A stretch of DNA of 64,000 nt from Marixanthomonas sp. SCSIO 43207 (GTDB taxonomy: Bacteria; Bacteroidota; Bacteroidia; Flavobacteriales; Flavobacteriaceae). Below are positions 54,125 through 62,461 of this stretch, piece after piece. Both the position numbers and the translations under genes were made by a program. Each line of letters begins with the position of its first letter. Position 1 is the first letter of the stretch. The notes below the pieces were generated by a model that saw nothing but the letters and a program-made list of their open reading frames with translations, was not told where the DNA came from and searched no databases. The stretch covers positions 186,001-250,000 of the forward strand of contig NZ_CP063203.1 in NCBI RefSeq assembly GCF_019904255.1, written 5' to 3'.

Positions 54125-54911
54125 TTGCTTTTATTTCAAATACTAAGGGGTACAATTTTGAAGTCATTTCAAACATAGCATTGCTGTTCTGCTTCAAATT
54201 AGGAAAAATATCATAAGGAGAACTATCGTGTTCTTTCAAAAATTCAATTTGCAATCCCGCATCACAAAGCGAAGTAACAACTTCTCCCAAACTATGATTC
54301 CATCCATACTCTTTACTTATAATAGTTGAATCTGTATCGGCATATGTACCTTGATACTCTTCGTAAATAGCTTCTTTTTGATGATAAGCATAGGCTAACT
54401 CTGGAGGGTTTTTGAGATAATCAAACATCCACGCAATTGGGTGAAATTCTACCATATAAAAAACACCTCCCGGTTTTAATCGCTCGCTTATCATCTTTGC
54501 CCAAGGTTTTAAATCTGGAAGCCAGCCAATAACTCCATAACTTGTAAAAACAATATCAAACGTTTCGGAAATAAATTTTGAAGTGTCTAAAACATTACAA
54601 CATACAAAGGTTGCTTTTTCATTAAGTTCATTAGATAATTGTTTTGCCAACCTAATTGCGTTTTCTGAAATATCAACTCCTGTACAATTTGCGCCTAACC
54701 TGCTCCAGCTTAACGTATCTTGACCAAAATGACATTGAAGATGTAGGAGTGACTTTCCGGCTACATTACCTAGCGCTTCAATTTCATATGAATTGAGTGA
54801 CGATTTACCCTCCTTAAAAGCTTGAAGATCATAAAATTTACTTTTAGCATGTACATCTACCTTTTTATCCCAGGTTTGCTTATTTATCTGAAAAGCTTTA
54901 TTAGTATCCAC
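54105..54911 (-). CDS. Class I SAM-dependent methyltransferase
   Basis: 268 residues with the Rossmann-type SAM site: SLLHLQCHFGQDTLSWSRLGANCTGVDIS (motif I variant with LQCHFGQ in place of GxGxG), ENAIRLAKQL, FDIVFTSYGVIGWLPDL (motif III) and LKPGGVFYMVEFHP. The substrate is unknown. The start is GTG (54909-54911). Divergent from the flavin reductase gene with a 94-bp intergenic region carrying a 13-bp inverted repeat. Confidence 0.88.
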   Translation of the reverse strand: MDTNKAFQINKQTWDKKVDVHAKSKFYDLQAFKEGKSSLNSYEIEALGNVAGKSLLHLQCHFGQDTLSWSRLGANCTGVDISENAIRLAKQLSNELNEKATFVCCNVLDTSKFISETFDIVFTSYGVIGWLPDLKPWAKMISERLKPGGVFYMVEFHPIAWMFDYLKNPPELAYAYHQKEAIYEEYQGTYADTDSTIISKEYGWNHSLGEVVTSLCDAGLQIEFLKEHDSSPYDIFPNLKQNSNAMFEMTSKLYPLVFEIKAIKKGTP

Positions 54912-54954
54912 GTAATTATTTTTTATTTAAAAGTACTAAATATTCTAGATTAAG

Positions 54955-54992
54955 TTTTTGTTTAATTTTAACATATTTTAATTAAACAAAAA
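54955..54992. repeat. 13-bp inverted repeat in a divergent promoter region
   Basis: Arms TTTTTGTTTAATT (54955-54967) and AATTAAACAAAAA (54980-54992), exact reverse complements with a 12-nt spacer. It lies between the divergent methyltransferase and flavin reductase genes and ends 13 nt before the latter. Position and symmetry fit a regulator binding site; no exact TAnnTTTG is found for either gene. Confidence 0.6.
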
Positions 54993-55005
54993 TTAATTTT
55001 AAAAG

Positions 55006-55623
55006 ATGAAATACTTTTCAGAAGAAGATTTACAACAATTGGAAAAATTGTTCCGTATAAATTTAATTAACAGTTGCACAGGATACAAATCGGCCAACCT
55101 ACTTGCTACAAAATCTAAAGACGGAATTGAAAACGTAGCTATTTTTAGTAGCGTGATTCATTTGGGAAGCAATCCGCCCTTACTGGGTTTTATTTTAAGG
55201 CCAACCACCGTAGCTAGAAACACCTACGACAACCTTAAAAAAACACATGTTTTTACAGTAAATCATGTACATAAAGATAATATTGAGGACGCACATCACA
55301 CTTCGGCAAAATATGGTGGTGAAATTTCTGAATTTGACAAAACAAATCTCAATGCCGAATATAAAAATGGGTTTTATGCTCCATTTGTAAAAGGTGCAAA
55401 TATTCAAATAGGATGTTCTTTTAAAAACGAATATTTTATTAAAGAAAATGATTGTTTATTAATTATAGGTGCTATAAAACATTTATATATAAAAGATGAT
55501 GCGCTACAAGATGATGGATTTATTTCATTAGAAAAAACACATTCAGTTGCCATAAACGGATTGGATGGATATACCTTACCAAATTTGTTGGCACGATTTG
55601 AATACGCCAGACCTAAAGAATAA
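55006..55623 (+). CDS. Flavin reductase-like, FMN-binding split-barrel protein
   Basis: 205 residues of the flavin reductase/FMN-binding split-barrel superfamily: [36 protein letters not shown] (flavin-contact loop), [28 protein letters not shown] and [22 protein letters not shown]. It may bind or reduce FMN/FAD. First gene of a tight run with DUF2256, cryptochrome DASH and FeS-BCP genes, which are flavoproteins, so a role in supplying or reducing flavin is plausible but not shown. Confidence 0.85.
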   Translation: MKYFSEEDLQQLEKLFRINLINSCTGYKSANLLATKSKDGIENVAIFSSVIHLGSNPPLLGFILRPTTVARNTYDNLKKTHVFTVNHVHKDNIEDAHHTSAKYGGEISEFDKTNLNAEYKNGFYAPFVKGANIQIGCSFKNEYFIKENDCLLIIGAIKHLYIKDDALQDDGFISLEKTHSVAINGLDGYTLPNLLARFEYARPKE

Positions 55624-55624
55624 A

Positions 55625-55768
55625 ATGCCTCATAAAAAAGAACATTTACCTACAAAAATATGCCCTGTTTGTAACAGACCTTTTACGTGGCGAAAGAAAT
55701 GGGAACGTGATTGGCAACACGTAAAGTATTGTAGCAAACGATGTAAAAAACAAAAAAATGAAAAATAG
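55625..55768 (+). CDS. DUF2256 small zinc-finger-like protein
   Basis: 47 residues, very basic and aromatic, with four cysteines in two CxxC-type pairs: [20 protein letters not shown] and [12 protein letters not shown]. This is the DUF2256 signature (pfam10013), commonly encoded beside cryptochrome/photolyase genes. The four cysteines probably bind zinc. The start is the ATG at 55625, 1 nt after the flavin reductase stop; a longer upstream frame overlaps that gene and is not conserved. It overlaps the next gene by 11 bp. Confidence 0.88.
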   Translation: MPHKKEHLPTKICPVCNRPFTWRKKWERDWQHVKYCSKRCKKQKNEK

Positions 55769-57053
55769 TTTAGTTTGGTTTACAAATAACCTGCGTGTAT
55801 TTGACAATAAGGTATTAAAAGAAGCTTGTGACCAAGCAGATACTATGTATGCTATATATTGTTTTGACCCTAGACAATTTGCCGAAACACAATTTGGATT
55901 TAAAAAAACAGGTGTTTTTAGAGCACAATTTTTAATTGAATCTGTACAAAATCTTTCAGAAAATCTTAAGCGGTTAAACATTCCGCTTTATATAAAGTTT
56001 GCTAAACCTGAAGAGCAAATACCGAAACTTTGTCAAAAACATAATATTACTCACGTATACCATCAAAATGAATGGACGCAAGAAGAAAAAAAGTGTATTA
56101 AAAACGTTTCAAAAGCCATCCCCAATACAGTTAATCTAGTAGGTTATTATGATCAATTTTTATTTCATCCTGAAGACATTCCATATAATTCAATATCAGA
56201 TATTTCAGATGTTTTTACTGCTTTCAGAAAAAAATGCGAAAAACATAGTTTAATACATCAACCACTAGAAAAGCCTGAAAAATATAGTGACAAAAATTGG
56301 TTTAATACGCAAACAAAGACACCAACAATTGAAGAGCTGGGCTTAAAACCTAAAAAGAAAAACCCGCAAACAGCTTTTCCTTTTTCAGGAGGAGAGAAAG
56401 CCGCATGGGGCCGTTTGCAAAACTATTTTTGGGAAACAAAAAACCTTTCACAATACAAGCACACAAGAAACGGATTGATAGGCAAAAATTACAGTTCAAA
56501 ATTTTCTGCTTGGCTGTCAAATGGCTCTCTATCACCTCGCGCTATTTATTCTGAAGTAAAAAAATATGAATCTAAAGTTGAAAAAAATCAAGATACCTAT
56601 TGGTTGATTTTTGAATTAATTTGGAGAGATTACTTCAAGTTTATTTCACTCAAATACGGAAATGCTATTTTTAAACAAGGAGGCATATTACATAAAGAAT
56701 ACAGCTGGAAAAAAGACAGTGCAATTATTTCAAACTGGATAGAAGGTGTTACAAAATATGATTTTGTCAATGCCAATATGAAAGAAATTGCTGCTACAGG
56801 ATTTATGAGTAACCGCGGACGCCAAAATGTGGCAAGTTATTTTGCTAAAGAAATGAAACAAGACTGGCGTGTGGGAGCAAGTTATTTTGAAAGTATGCTA
56901 ATAGATTATGATGTACACAGTAACTGGGGAAACTGGATGTATAATTCTGGCGTGGGGAACGACCCTAGAGATAGAAAGTTCAATATAGAAAGTCAAGCAG
57001 AGCGATATGATAAAGATAAAAAATACAGAGATTTATGGCTGAAAAAAAGGTAA
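55758..57053 (+). CDS. Cryptochrome/photolyase, DASH family
   Basis: 431 residues: an N-terminal photolyase alpha/beta domain ([28 protein letters not shown]) and the C-terminal FAD domain ([72 protein letters not shown]). The Cry-DASH-like end [21 protein letters not shown] is also present. DASH proteins repair cyclobutane pyrimidine dimers in single-stranded or looped DNA and may also signal. Overlaps DUF2256 by 11 bp and the FeS-BCP gene by 19 bp, so the three are translationally coupled. Confidence 0.95.
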   Translation: MKNSLVWFTNNLRVFDNKVLKEACDQADTMYAIYCFDPRQFAETQFGFKKTGVFRAQFLIESVQNLSENLKRLNIPLYIKFAKPEEQIPKLCQKHNITHVYHQNEWTQEEKKCIKNVSKAIPNTVNLVGYYDQFLFHPEDIPYNSISDISDVFTAFRKKCEKHSLIHQPLEKPEKYSDKNWFNTQTKTPTIEELGLKPKKKNPQTAFPFSGGEKAAWGRLQNYFWETKNLSQYKHTRNGLIGKNYSSKFSAWLSNGSLSPRAIYSEVKKYESKVEKNQDTYWLIFELIWRDYFKFISLKYGNAIFKQGGILHKEYSWKKDSAIISNWIEGVTKYDFVNANMKEIAATGFMSNRGRQNVASYFAKEMKQDWRVGASYFESMLIDYDVHSNWGNWMYNSGVGNDPRDRKFNIESQAERYDKDKKYRDLWLKKR

Positions 57054-58585
57054 AAACACTTCGGTTAATTTTAGGCGATCAATTAAACTATAAGCATTCG
57101 TGGTACAAAAACACAGATAAAAATTGTCTTTATTTTATTGCCGAGATGGAACAAGAAACCAATTACGTTCCACATCATATTCAAAAAGTAGTGGCGTTTT
57201 TTCAAAGTATGCGAAATTTTTCAGATTGGCTTAGAGATAACGATCACAAAGTTGTGTATTATAAGCTTGATGGTAAAAACAATGCTCAAGATTTAACAAA
57301 AAACCTCAACCATATAATTGAAAGTCACGATATCAAAAAGTTTGAATATCAACTTCCTGATGAATACAGACTTGATGAGCAGTTGCAAAAATTTTGCAAT
57401 TCACTTACCATAGATTATGAAACGTGTACCACAGAACATTTTTATACAGAGCGAAATGAACTAGCAGAATTTTATGAAGGAAAAAAGGAAATGACTATGG
57501 AGTATTTTTACCGTCATATGCGCAAGAAGCACGATATTATGATGGTAAACGACAAAGATCCTGAAGGTGGCAAATGGAATTTTGATAAAAGTAACCGAAA
57601 AAAATGGAAAGGCTCACCTACAATTCCGCATGAAAAAGGGTTCAGAAAGGATGTTTCAGATATTGTTTCACTTCTGAAAAAAAGAAATATTAAAACCATT
57701 GGCACTATTGACGATAAAAATTTTAATTGGCCTACCAGCCGTAAAGACTGCTTGACGGTTCTTTCTTATTTCTGTTCAAATTTATTACAGCATTTTGGAG
57801 ATTATCAAGATGCTATGCATACAGATGAGTATTATTTATTTCATTCAAGACTGTCGTTTGCAATGAATAGTAAAATGCTCTCGCCCAAAGAGGTAGTTGA
57901 TAAGGTGATTTCGTATTGGCAAGATCATAAAAAAGATATAGATATTTCGCAAGTAGAAGGATTTGTGCGTCAAATTTTGGGTTGGAGAGAATATATGAGA
58001 GGAATCTATTGGAAAGAAATGCCGGGTTATAGACGCAGCAATAAACTTGACAACCAAAATAAGCTCCCCGATTTTTATTGGACCGGAGACACCAAGATGA
58101 ATTGTTTAAGTCATGCCATAAAACAAAGCTTAAATCAAGCCTACGCACATCATATACAACGATTGATGATTACCGGTAATTTTGCATTGCTTATGCAGTG
58201 TCACCCAGATGAAGTAGATGAATGGTATTTGGGCATTTACATAGATGCCATCGAGTGGGTTGAAATCACTAACACAAGAGGTATGTCACAATTTGCAGAT
58301 GGTGGCATTGTAGCTACAAAACCCTATGTATCTAGTGGTAATTACATTAATAAAATGAGCAATTATTGTAAAGATTGTCATTATTCTGTTTCAAATAAAA
58401 CGGAAGAAAACGCCTGTCCATTTAATAGCTTATATTGGAATTTTCTTGATGACAAAAAAGACCATTTTAAGAATAATCAACGTATGAATATGATGATGAA
58501 TTTACTTGATAAAAAATCTGCTGAAGAACTTTCAGCACTAAAAAAGAGAGCTGCCGATATTATAAAAAACCCTTCAAATTTTTAG
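57035..58585 (+). CDS. Iron-sulfur bacterial cryptochrome/photolyase (FeS-BCP, PhrB-like)
   Basis: 516 residues starting [18 protein letters not shown], the family N-terminus. The FAD-binding C-terminal domain has HSRLSFAMNSKMLSP, EGFVRQILGWREYMRG, FYWTGDTKMNCL and HHIQRLMITGNFALLMQCHPDEVDEWYLG. Four cysteines (Cys357, Cys445, Cys448, Cys461) match in spacing the 4Fe-4S ligands described for Agrobacterium PhrB (350, 438, 441, 454). PhrB repairs (6-4) photoproducts, so this enzyme probably complements the DASH protein. Last gene of the run. Confidence 0.95.
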   Translation: MAEKKVKTLRLILGDQLNYKHSWYKNTDKNCLYFIAEMEQETNYVPHHIQKVVAFFQSMRNFSDWLRDNDHKVVYYKLDGKNNAQDLTKNLNHIIESHDIKKFEYQLPDEYRLDEQLQKFCNSLTIDYETCTTEHFYTERNELAEFYEGKKEMTMEYFYRHMRKKHDIMMVNDKDPEGGKWNFDKSNRKKWKGSPTIPHEKGFRKDVSDIVSLLKKRNIKTIGTIDDKNFNWPTSRKDCLTVLSYFCSNLLQHFGDYQDAMHTDEYYLFHSRLSFAMNSKMLSPKEVVDKVISYWQDHKKDIDISQVEGFVRQILGWREYMRGIYWKEMPGYRRSNKLDNQNKLPDFYWTGDTKMNCLSHAIKQSLNQAYAHHIQRLMITGNFALLMQCHPDEVDEWYLGIYIDAIEWVEITNTRGMSQFADGGIVATKPYVSSGNYINKMSNYCKDCHYSVSNKTEENACPFNSLYWNFLDDKKDHFKNNQRMNMMMNLLDKKSAEELSALKKRAADIIKNPSNF

Positions 58586-58730
58586 ATTAGTTATTAATTT
58601 TATAATTAATTTGTTAAATAAATGAATTTTAGAAGCAATTAACAATCAAAGTTAAACACAGGTTAAAGTATATATTGCCTATTCAATTTTGTTGTAGCTT
58701 TAATTCAACTTAACAAATAAAACTTATATT

Positions 58731-58889
58731 ATGAGAGACTTAATTTGGCTTATTGTAGTAATATTAATTATTGGATGGCTAGTTGGATACATAGGATTTC
58801 CAGATGCTGTTGGTAGCTTAATACACATTTTACTAGTACTAGCAGTAATTGGAATTTTATACCGTCTTGCCACCGGCAGAAGACCATAA
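58731..58889 (+). CDS. Lmo0937-type small membrane protein
   Basis: 52 residues, almost entirely two transmembrane helices (about 4-22 and 29-46) with the pattern WLIVVILIIGWLVGY and LIHILLVLAVIGILYRL. This matches the lmo0937 family of roughly 50-residue membrane proteins (IHILLVIA is its hallmark). Ends in a basic tail (RLATGRRP). Function unknown; relatives are often stress-induced. Followed after 29 bp by a tiny lipoprotein gene on the same strand, probably one transcript. Confidence 0.8.
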   Translation: MRDLIWLIVVILIIGWLVGYIGFPDAVGSLIHILLVLAVIGILYRLATGRRP

Positions 58890-58918
58890 ATTAAACACCA
58901 ACCTTTAAAACTAAAATT

Positions 58919-59050
58919 ATGAAAAAAATCTTTTTATTAGTATTCGTTGCAGGATTATTAAGTACCGGCTTTGTAAGTTGCCGTGAAAATAAATCAATAG
59001 GAGATGAAGTTGAAGATGTTGCAGATGACGTTGAAGATGCAGTAGATTAA
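58919..59050 (+). CDS. Tiny acidic lipoprotein
   Basis: 43 residues: signal MKKIFLLVFVAGLLSTGFVS with lipobox Cys21, leaving a mature peptide of 23 residues that is almost all acidic (GDEVEDVADDVEDAVD). The VEDVADDVEDAVD stretch is repetitive and would form an amphipathic helix. Comparable in size to entericidin-like lipoproteins but with opposite charge pattern. Followed by a bidirectional terminator. Real-gene support comes from the classic signal peptide, exact fit before the terminator and pairing with the Lmo0937-like gene. Confidence 0.7.
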   Translation: MKKIFLLVFVAGLLSTGFVSCRENKSIGDEVEDVADDVEDAVD

Positions 59051-59071
59051 TTTTTGAAATCTCCTACAAGT

Positions 59072-59112
59072 AAAACTCTCTTTTTTGTGATAGAAAAAGA
59101 GAGTTTTATGTT
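59072..59112. terminator. Bidirectional hairpin terminator
   Basis: 14-bp stem AAAACTCTC-TTTTT/AAAAA-GAGAGTTTT (59072-59085 with 59094-59107), 8-nt loop. It separates the tiny lipoprotein gene from convergent GNAT. Confidence 0.8.
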
Positions 59113-59113
59113 T

Positions 59114-59395
59114 TTAAGCATTTGCTACCAAACTTTTATATTCTGGATGTCTTTTTATATAGCCAGACACAAAAGGACATAAGGACACCAGTTTCATGTC
59201 CTTCTCTTTTATAAGATGTAAAACTTTTTTTACCATAGCAGAAGCAATCCCTTTGCCTTCAAATTCTTTAGGAACTTCAGTATGTAATATATACAACTTG
59301 TTATCTTTCTTTTTATAATCCATTATTGCCATTTTATCTTGTATCTCTACTTCAAAACGGCTTTTATCTGTATTATCATTCAATTCTATTTCCAT
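59114..59395 (-). CDS. Small GNAT-like N-acetyltransferase
   Basis: 93 residues of the short GNAT type (YjdJ/NATD1-like). It shows AIMDYKKKDNKLYILHTEVPKEFEGKGIASAMVKKVL with the acetyl-CoA-binding Q/RxxGxG/A-type motif FEGKGIA, then CPFVSGYIKRHPEY. Such proteins acetylate unknown small substrates. The stop codon lies just outside a shared terminator, and its start is divergent from the lipoprotein gene at 59476. Confidence 0.87.
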   Translation of the reverse strand: MEIELNDNTDKSRFEVEIQDKMAIMDYKKKDNKLYILHTEVPKEFEGKGIASAMVKKVLHLIKEKDMKLVSLCPFVSGYIKRHPEYKSLVANA

Positions 59396-59475
59396 ACCTT
59401 ATTTTTTTCTTAAAGATAATGATTTATAAAGCGTTCTTTATCAATTTCTGTACTTTTACCAAAATAATTAATGTG

Positions 59476-60174
59476 ATGAAAAAAACACTTTTACTTCTTG
59501 TAATTTCTGTAACATTTTTTGCCTGTAACGATTCAAAAAAGGATGAAAAAACTATTTCTTCCGAAGGAAAAACAGAAAGCAAACCTCTTGAAAATGCAAC
59601 TACAGCAGAAAAGATTGCTTATGCCAATGGATATGACAACTGGAAAAATGTATCTGAAATTAACTTTACCTTTAATGTAGATCGAGGCGAACAGCACTTT
59701 GAAAGATCGTGGACCTGGAAGCCTAATGAAAATATGGTTAAAATGATTTCTCAAAAAGATACTGTTACGTATAATAGGTCTAAAGTTGATAGTACTACTC
59801 AAAAGGCTGACGCTGCGTTTATAAACGATAAATTTTGGCTTTTAGCACCGTTTAATCTAGTATGGGATACGGGTACTACATTTTCAGAAAAAAAGAACGT
59901 AATCGCTCCTATTTCAAAAGATACCCTTAACCAACTTACAGTTGTATATGGTAATGATGGAGGTTACACACCGGGTGATGCCTATGACTTTTTCTATGAT
60001 GAAAACCATAAAATTAAAGAATGGAATTTTAGAAAAGGAAATGATTCAGTACCAACTATGACAACTACTTGGGAAAAGTATGAAAATCACAAAGGTCTTG
60101 AAATAGCTACTACTCATAAAGATAGCACGGGTGGTTTTAAGCTATATTTCAGTAATATTTCTGTAAAAAATTAA
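59476..60174 (+). CDS. Uncharacterised lipoprotein
   Basis: 232 residues: signal with lipobox (SVTFFAC, Cys17), a charged linker (18-45), then a beta-rich domain with WKNVSEINFTFNVDRGEQHFERSWTWKP, FINDKFWLLAPFNLVWD and VVYGNDGGYTPGDAYDFFYDENHKIKEWNFRKG. The pattern resembles Bacteroidota outer-lipoprotein-sorting-like (LolA/LolB-type) beta sheets, but I cannot assign it firmly. The frame is open from 59326, but the earlier part overlaps the GNAT gene and lacks the signal peptide. Ends 1 nt from the convergent haloperoxidase-like gene. Confidence 0.78.
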   Translation: MKKTLLLLVISVTFFACNDSKKDEKTISSEGKTESKPLENATTAEKIAYANGYDNWKNVSEINFTFNVDRGEQHFERSWTWKPNENMVKMISQKDTVTYNRSKVDSTTQKADAAFINDKFWLLAPFNLVWDTGTTFSEKKNVIAPISKDTLNQLTVVYGNDGGYTPGDAYDFFYDENHKIKEWNFRKGNDSVPTMTTTWEKYENHKGLEIATTHKDSTGGFKLYFSNISVKN

Positions 60175-60175
60175 T

Positions 60176-62335
60176 TTACTCTTTAAGCAATCGTTGAGTA
60201 AGAACAATATTCTCATTAGTATCTTGGAGACTCACAAGATACATACCTTGTTGTAAGGCCGAAACATTAATTTGTGATGCGTTATTTTTACTGAAATCTG
60301 AAAGTTGAGATAAAATAAGTCTTCCTTGTAAATCATACACTAACACTCTTAAGGATTGTTTGCTTTCAAACATAACCGTAATCATGTCTGAAGCAGGGTT
60401 AGGATAAACAACTCCTTTTGTTGCTAGTCCTTTTGTAAAATAGTCTTCAGCAAAAGAAAAGGCATGTTTACCTAACTTTTCACCTATTATTCTTCCGGGA
60501 ATATCGTCTATTGGAGGGTGAATTCCTCCCCATATTCTAGACAAGCTACATTGGTCTGATGCATCTCTATAGGTTGCCCACTGTAACTCTATATCTATAC
60601 TTGGGCCATTTTCAAATACTAAAAACTCATTTTTCTTAGCATCAAATGTACCCATCCCTCCCGGAAAGAAGGGATCTCCGGTTAGCAAGGTTAAAATTTC
60701 TGCAGCTGCTCTAGAGAAGGTTGAATGACCAGAAACATAGCCTGCAAAAGGAGGTGTAACAAAAGACGGGCGTTGATAAGGAAACCATTCTTCGGCCAAC
60801 ATCCACCCTACTCCGGCTACGTCTTCATTAGGATCTACAATCTCTCCAGGACCTTTCCAAGCGTATAATTTGATTTTATGAAGGTTTTCATTAAATGCAC
60901 CGGCAAGCGGATCGCCTTCTTGAACCAATTCAATATAATTATCTATCAATGGAATACCGTGTGGATTGTATCTTGGTAATTCAGGGTTGCTTGATTGCCC
61001 TTGATCACTCATATATCGAATTGAACTTACAGGTCTTACATAATCATAATACCCTTTTATTCCCCAGGCTGTAACGGCTACATCGTGCATGGCTCCGCCC
61101 AAAATAAAATAAGATTTCACATCCCACTCTAATTCAGATAGCGGCTGTCCTTCTCCTTTAAATTTTTTAATTAATTCAGGTTGATCACTTACATAGTTTA
61201 AAATGGTAAACCAGTGACCGGGAGGCGTCTCACTATCGGGTCCGTCTGCCCAAAATTCTGCCAACACGCGAGCATAATCTCCTCTTGGCACTAACTGTTC
61301 TTGATAGGGCTCTCCTGTAGCAGGGTTTAAAGTATGCCCTTTTCCGGGATCACCTCCATTATTATAGTCATAAAAAGTTTTGTATTCTTCAAAAGTTGAA
61401 GGAAAATCTTGACTATCAAAGTTACCAATGCTACTTGGAGATATATCGATCATTACGTTATCTGCCGGATCTAAATGTGAGCTCCACACAGAAACCATAG
61501 CAAAACTCCATTTGTAAGGATCATCAATACCTAAGTAATTTTGCATATACCAAGGGTCCCCGGGATCATAATAACAGTTATAATCAAACTCTGGAGTGGT
61601 ATAGGTTTGCTTTTCTTCTTCGGATAACGAAAACGGAACAACAGCTCCCCATTCAGGTCCCAAAAAGGGAGGTTGTCCTCCGGGTATAGTGTTTCCGCTT
61701 TGGTCTACCCAATTTTCAACTTTTAATGGTTGCCAATGATTAGGATGTTCAAGCGTAGGATTACCTACCAAATCAAGGTTTAATGGTTCATTTAATGGTG
61801 TGTAAACTCTATTTTCATAATCATTAGCTTCATTTGATCCATCTTGTAATCCAAACTGTATCAACTGCTGTGCAATATAATTACCTAAAGCAGCCGGATT
61901 TCCGTTACTATAATCTGTGGCAGTATAGTTGGTATCATAATTCAATTGATTCATTAATTCATTGATTGATTCAACTATATCTTCATTACCTGGAGAGTTT
62001 TTAAAACGGTGTAACATTAATCTATACACCGCATAACTAATTGCTTTATTTTTAGCTTCTGAAACTGCCTCAGAGGTAGAAAAGCCAGTAAACTCGCACT
62101 TAAAACCATCAATAGAATTTCCTAAAAAATAAGGCGCGGCATTAGTATCAAAAACAGCCCAAGCATCATACATAGCCACAGAGGTGTGAAATAAATTTCG
62201 AGCGTGAATGGTTGGTCTTGCAAAGTCATTTCGTATACCGTGTAATACCTCTTCATTCCACTTACGAGCAATAGATTGTGCTATTGAAGCTGTAGAAATA
62301 CTAAGTATACAGAAAGCGAGTACTAATCTTTTCAT
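60176..62335 (-). CDS. Secreted vanadium-dependent haloperoxidase/PAP2 family protein with T9SS sorting domain
   Basis: 719 residues. Signal peptide MKRLVLAFCILSISTASIAQ; an alpha-helical PAP2/vanadium-haloperoxidase domain; a T9SS sorting domain (about 640-719; GVVYPNPASDM, VYDLQGRLI, LQQGMYLVSL). The three active-site motifs are present: K-x6-RP (Lys427 to Pro435, IKGYYDYVRP), SGH (535-537) and SR-x4-H (Ser599 to His605, SRIWGGIH). His605 would bind vanadate covalently in a haloperoxidase. Whether it oxidises halides or is a phosphatase cannot be read. I use the ATG at 62335; an upstream ATG at 62362 would spoil the signal peptide. Confidence 0.87.
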   Translation of the reverse strand: MKRLVLAFCILSISTASIAQSIARKWNEEVLHGIRNDFARPTIHARNLFHTSVAMYDAWAVFDTNAAPYFLGNSIDGFKCEFTGFSTSEAVSEAKNKAISYAVYRLMLHRFKNSPGNEDIVESINELMNQLNYDTNYTATDYSNGNPAALGNYIAQQLIQFGLQDGSNEANDYENRVYTPLNEPLNLDLVGNPTLEHPNHWQPLKVENWVDQSGNTIPGGQPPFLGPEWGAVVPFSLSEEEKQTYTTPEFDYNCYYDPGDPWYMQNYLGIDDPYKWSFAMVSVWSSHLDPADNVMIDISPSSIGNFDSQDFPSTFEEYKTFYDYNNGGDPGKGHTLNPATGEPYQEQLVPRGDYARVLAEFWADGPDSETPPGHWFTILNYVSDQPELIKKFKGEGQPLSELEWDVKSYFILGGAMHDVAVTAWGIKGYYDYVRPVSSIRYMSDQGQSSNPELPRYNPHGIPLIDNYIELVQEGDPLAGAFNENLHKIKLYAWKGPGEIVDPNEDVAGVGWMLAEEWFPYQRPSFVTPPFAGYVSGHSTFSRAAAEILTLLTGDPFFPGGMGTFDAKKNEFLVFENGPSIDIELQWATYRDASDQCSLSRIWGGIHPPIDDIPGRIIGEKLGKHAFSFAEDYFTKGLATKGVVYPNPASDMITVMFESKQSLRVLVYDLQGRLILSQLSDFSKNNASQINVSALQQGMYLVSLQDTNENIVLTQRLLKE

Positions 62336-62343
62336 AGTAGCAT

Positions 62344-62351
62344 CAAAAGTA
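62344..62351 (-). promoter_or_regulatory. -7 element of the haloperoxidase-like gene
   Basis: Minus-strand TACTTTTG (TAnnTTTG), 8 nt before the ATG at 62335, with a TTG at 62368-62370 (spacing 16). It predicts an almost leaderless mRNA and supports the shorter start. Confidence 0.5.
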
Positions 62352-62430
62352 CAAAACCTCACTTAATCAAAGCGTTAAAATTTATTCTTGAAGGATAAAT
62401 ACATTTCAATAAGAAACCATATTAAATTAC

Positions 62431-62438
62431 TATTTTTG
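62431..62438 (+). promoter_or_regulatory. -7 element of the kynurenine operon
   Basis: TATTTTTG (TAnnTTTG), 23 nt before the kynU ATG at 62462. Confidence 0.5.
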
Positions 62439-62461
62439 TTAGAAGCCGAAACCAACTGTTT

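Noticed and set aside
59326-59475. N-terminal extension of the lipoprotein at 59476
   Set aside because: It overlaps the GNAT gene and would bury the lipoprotein signal peptide inside the protein.
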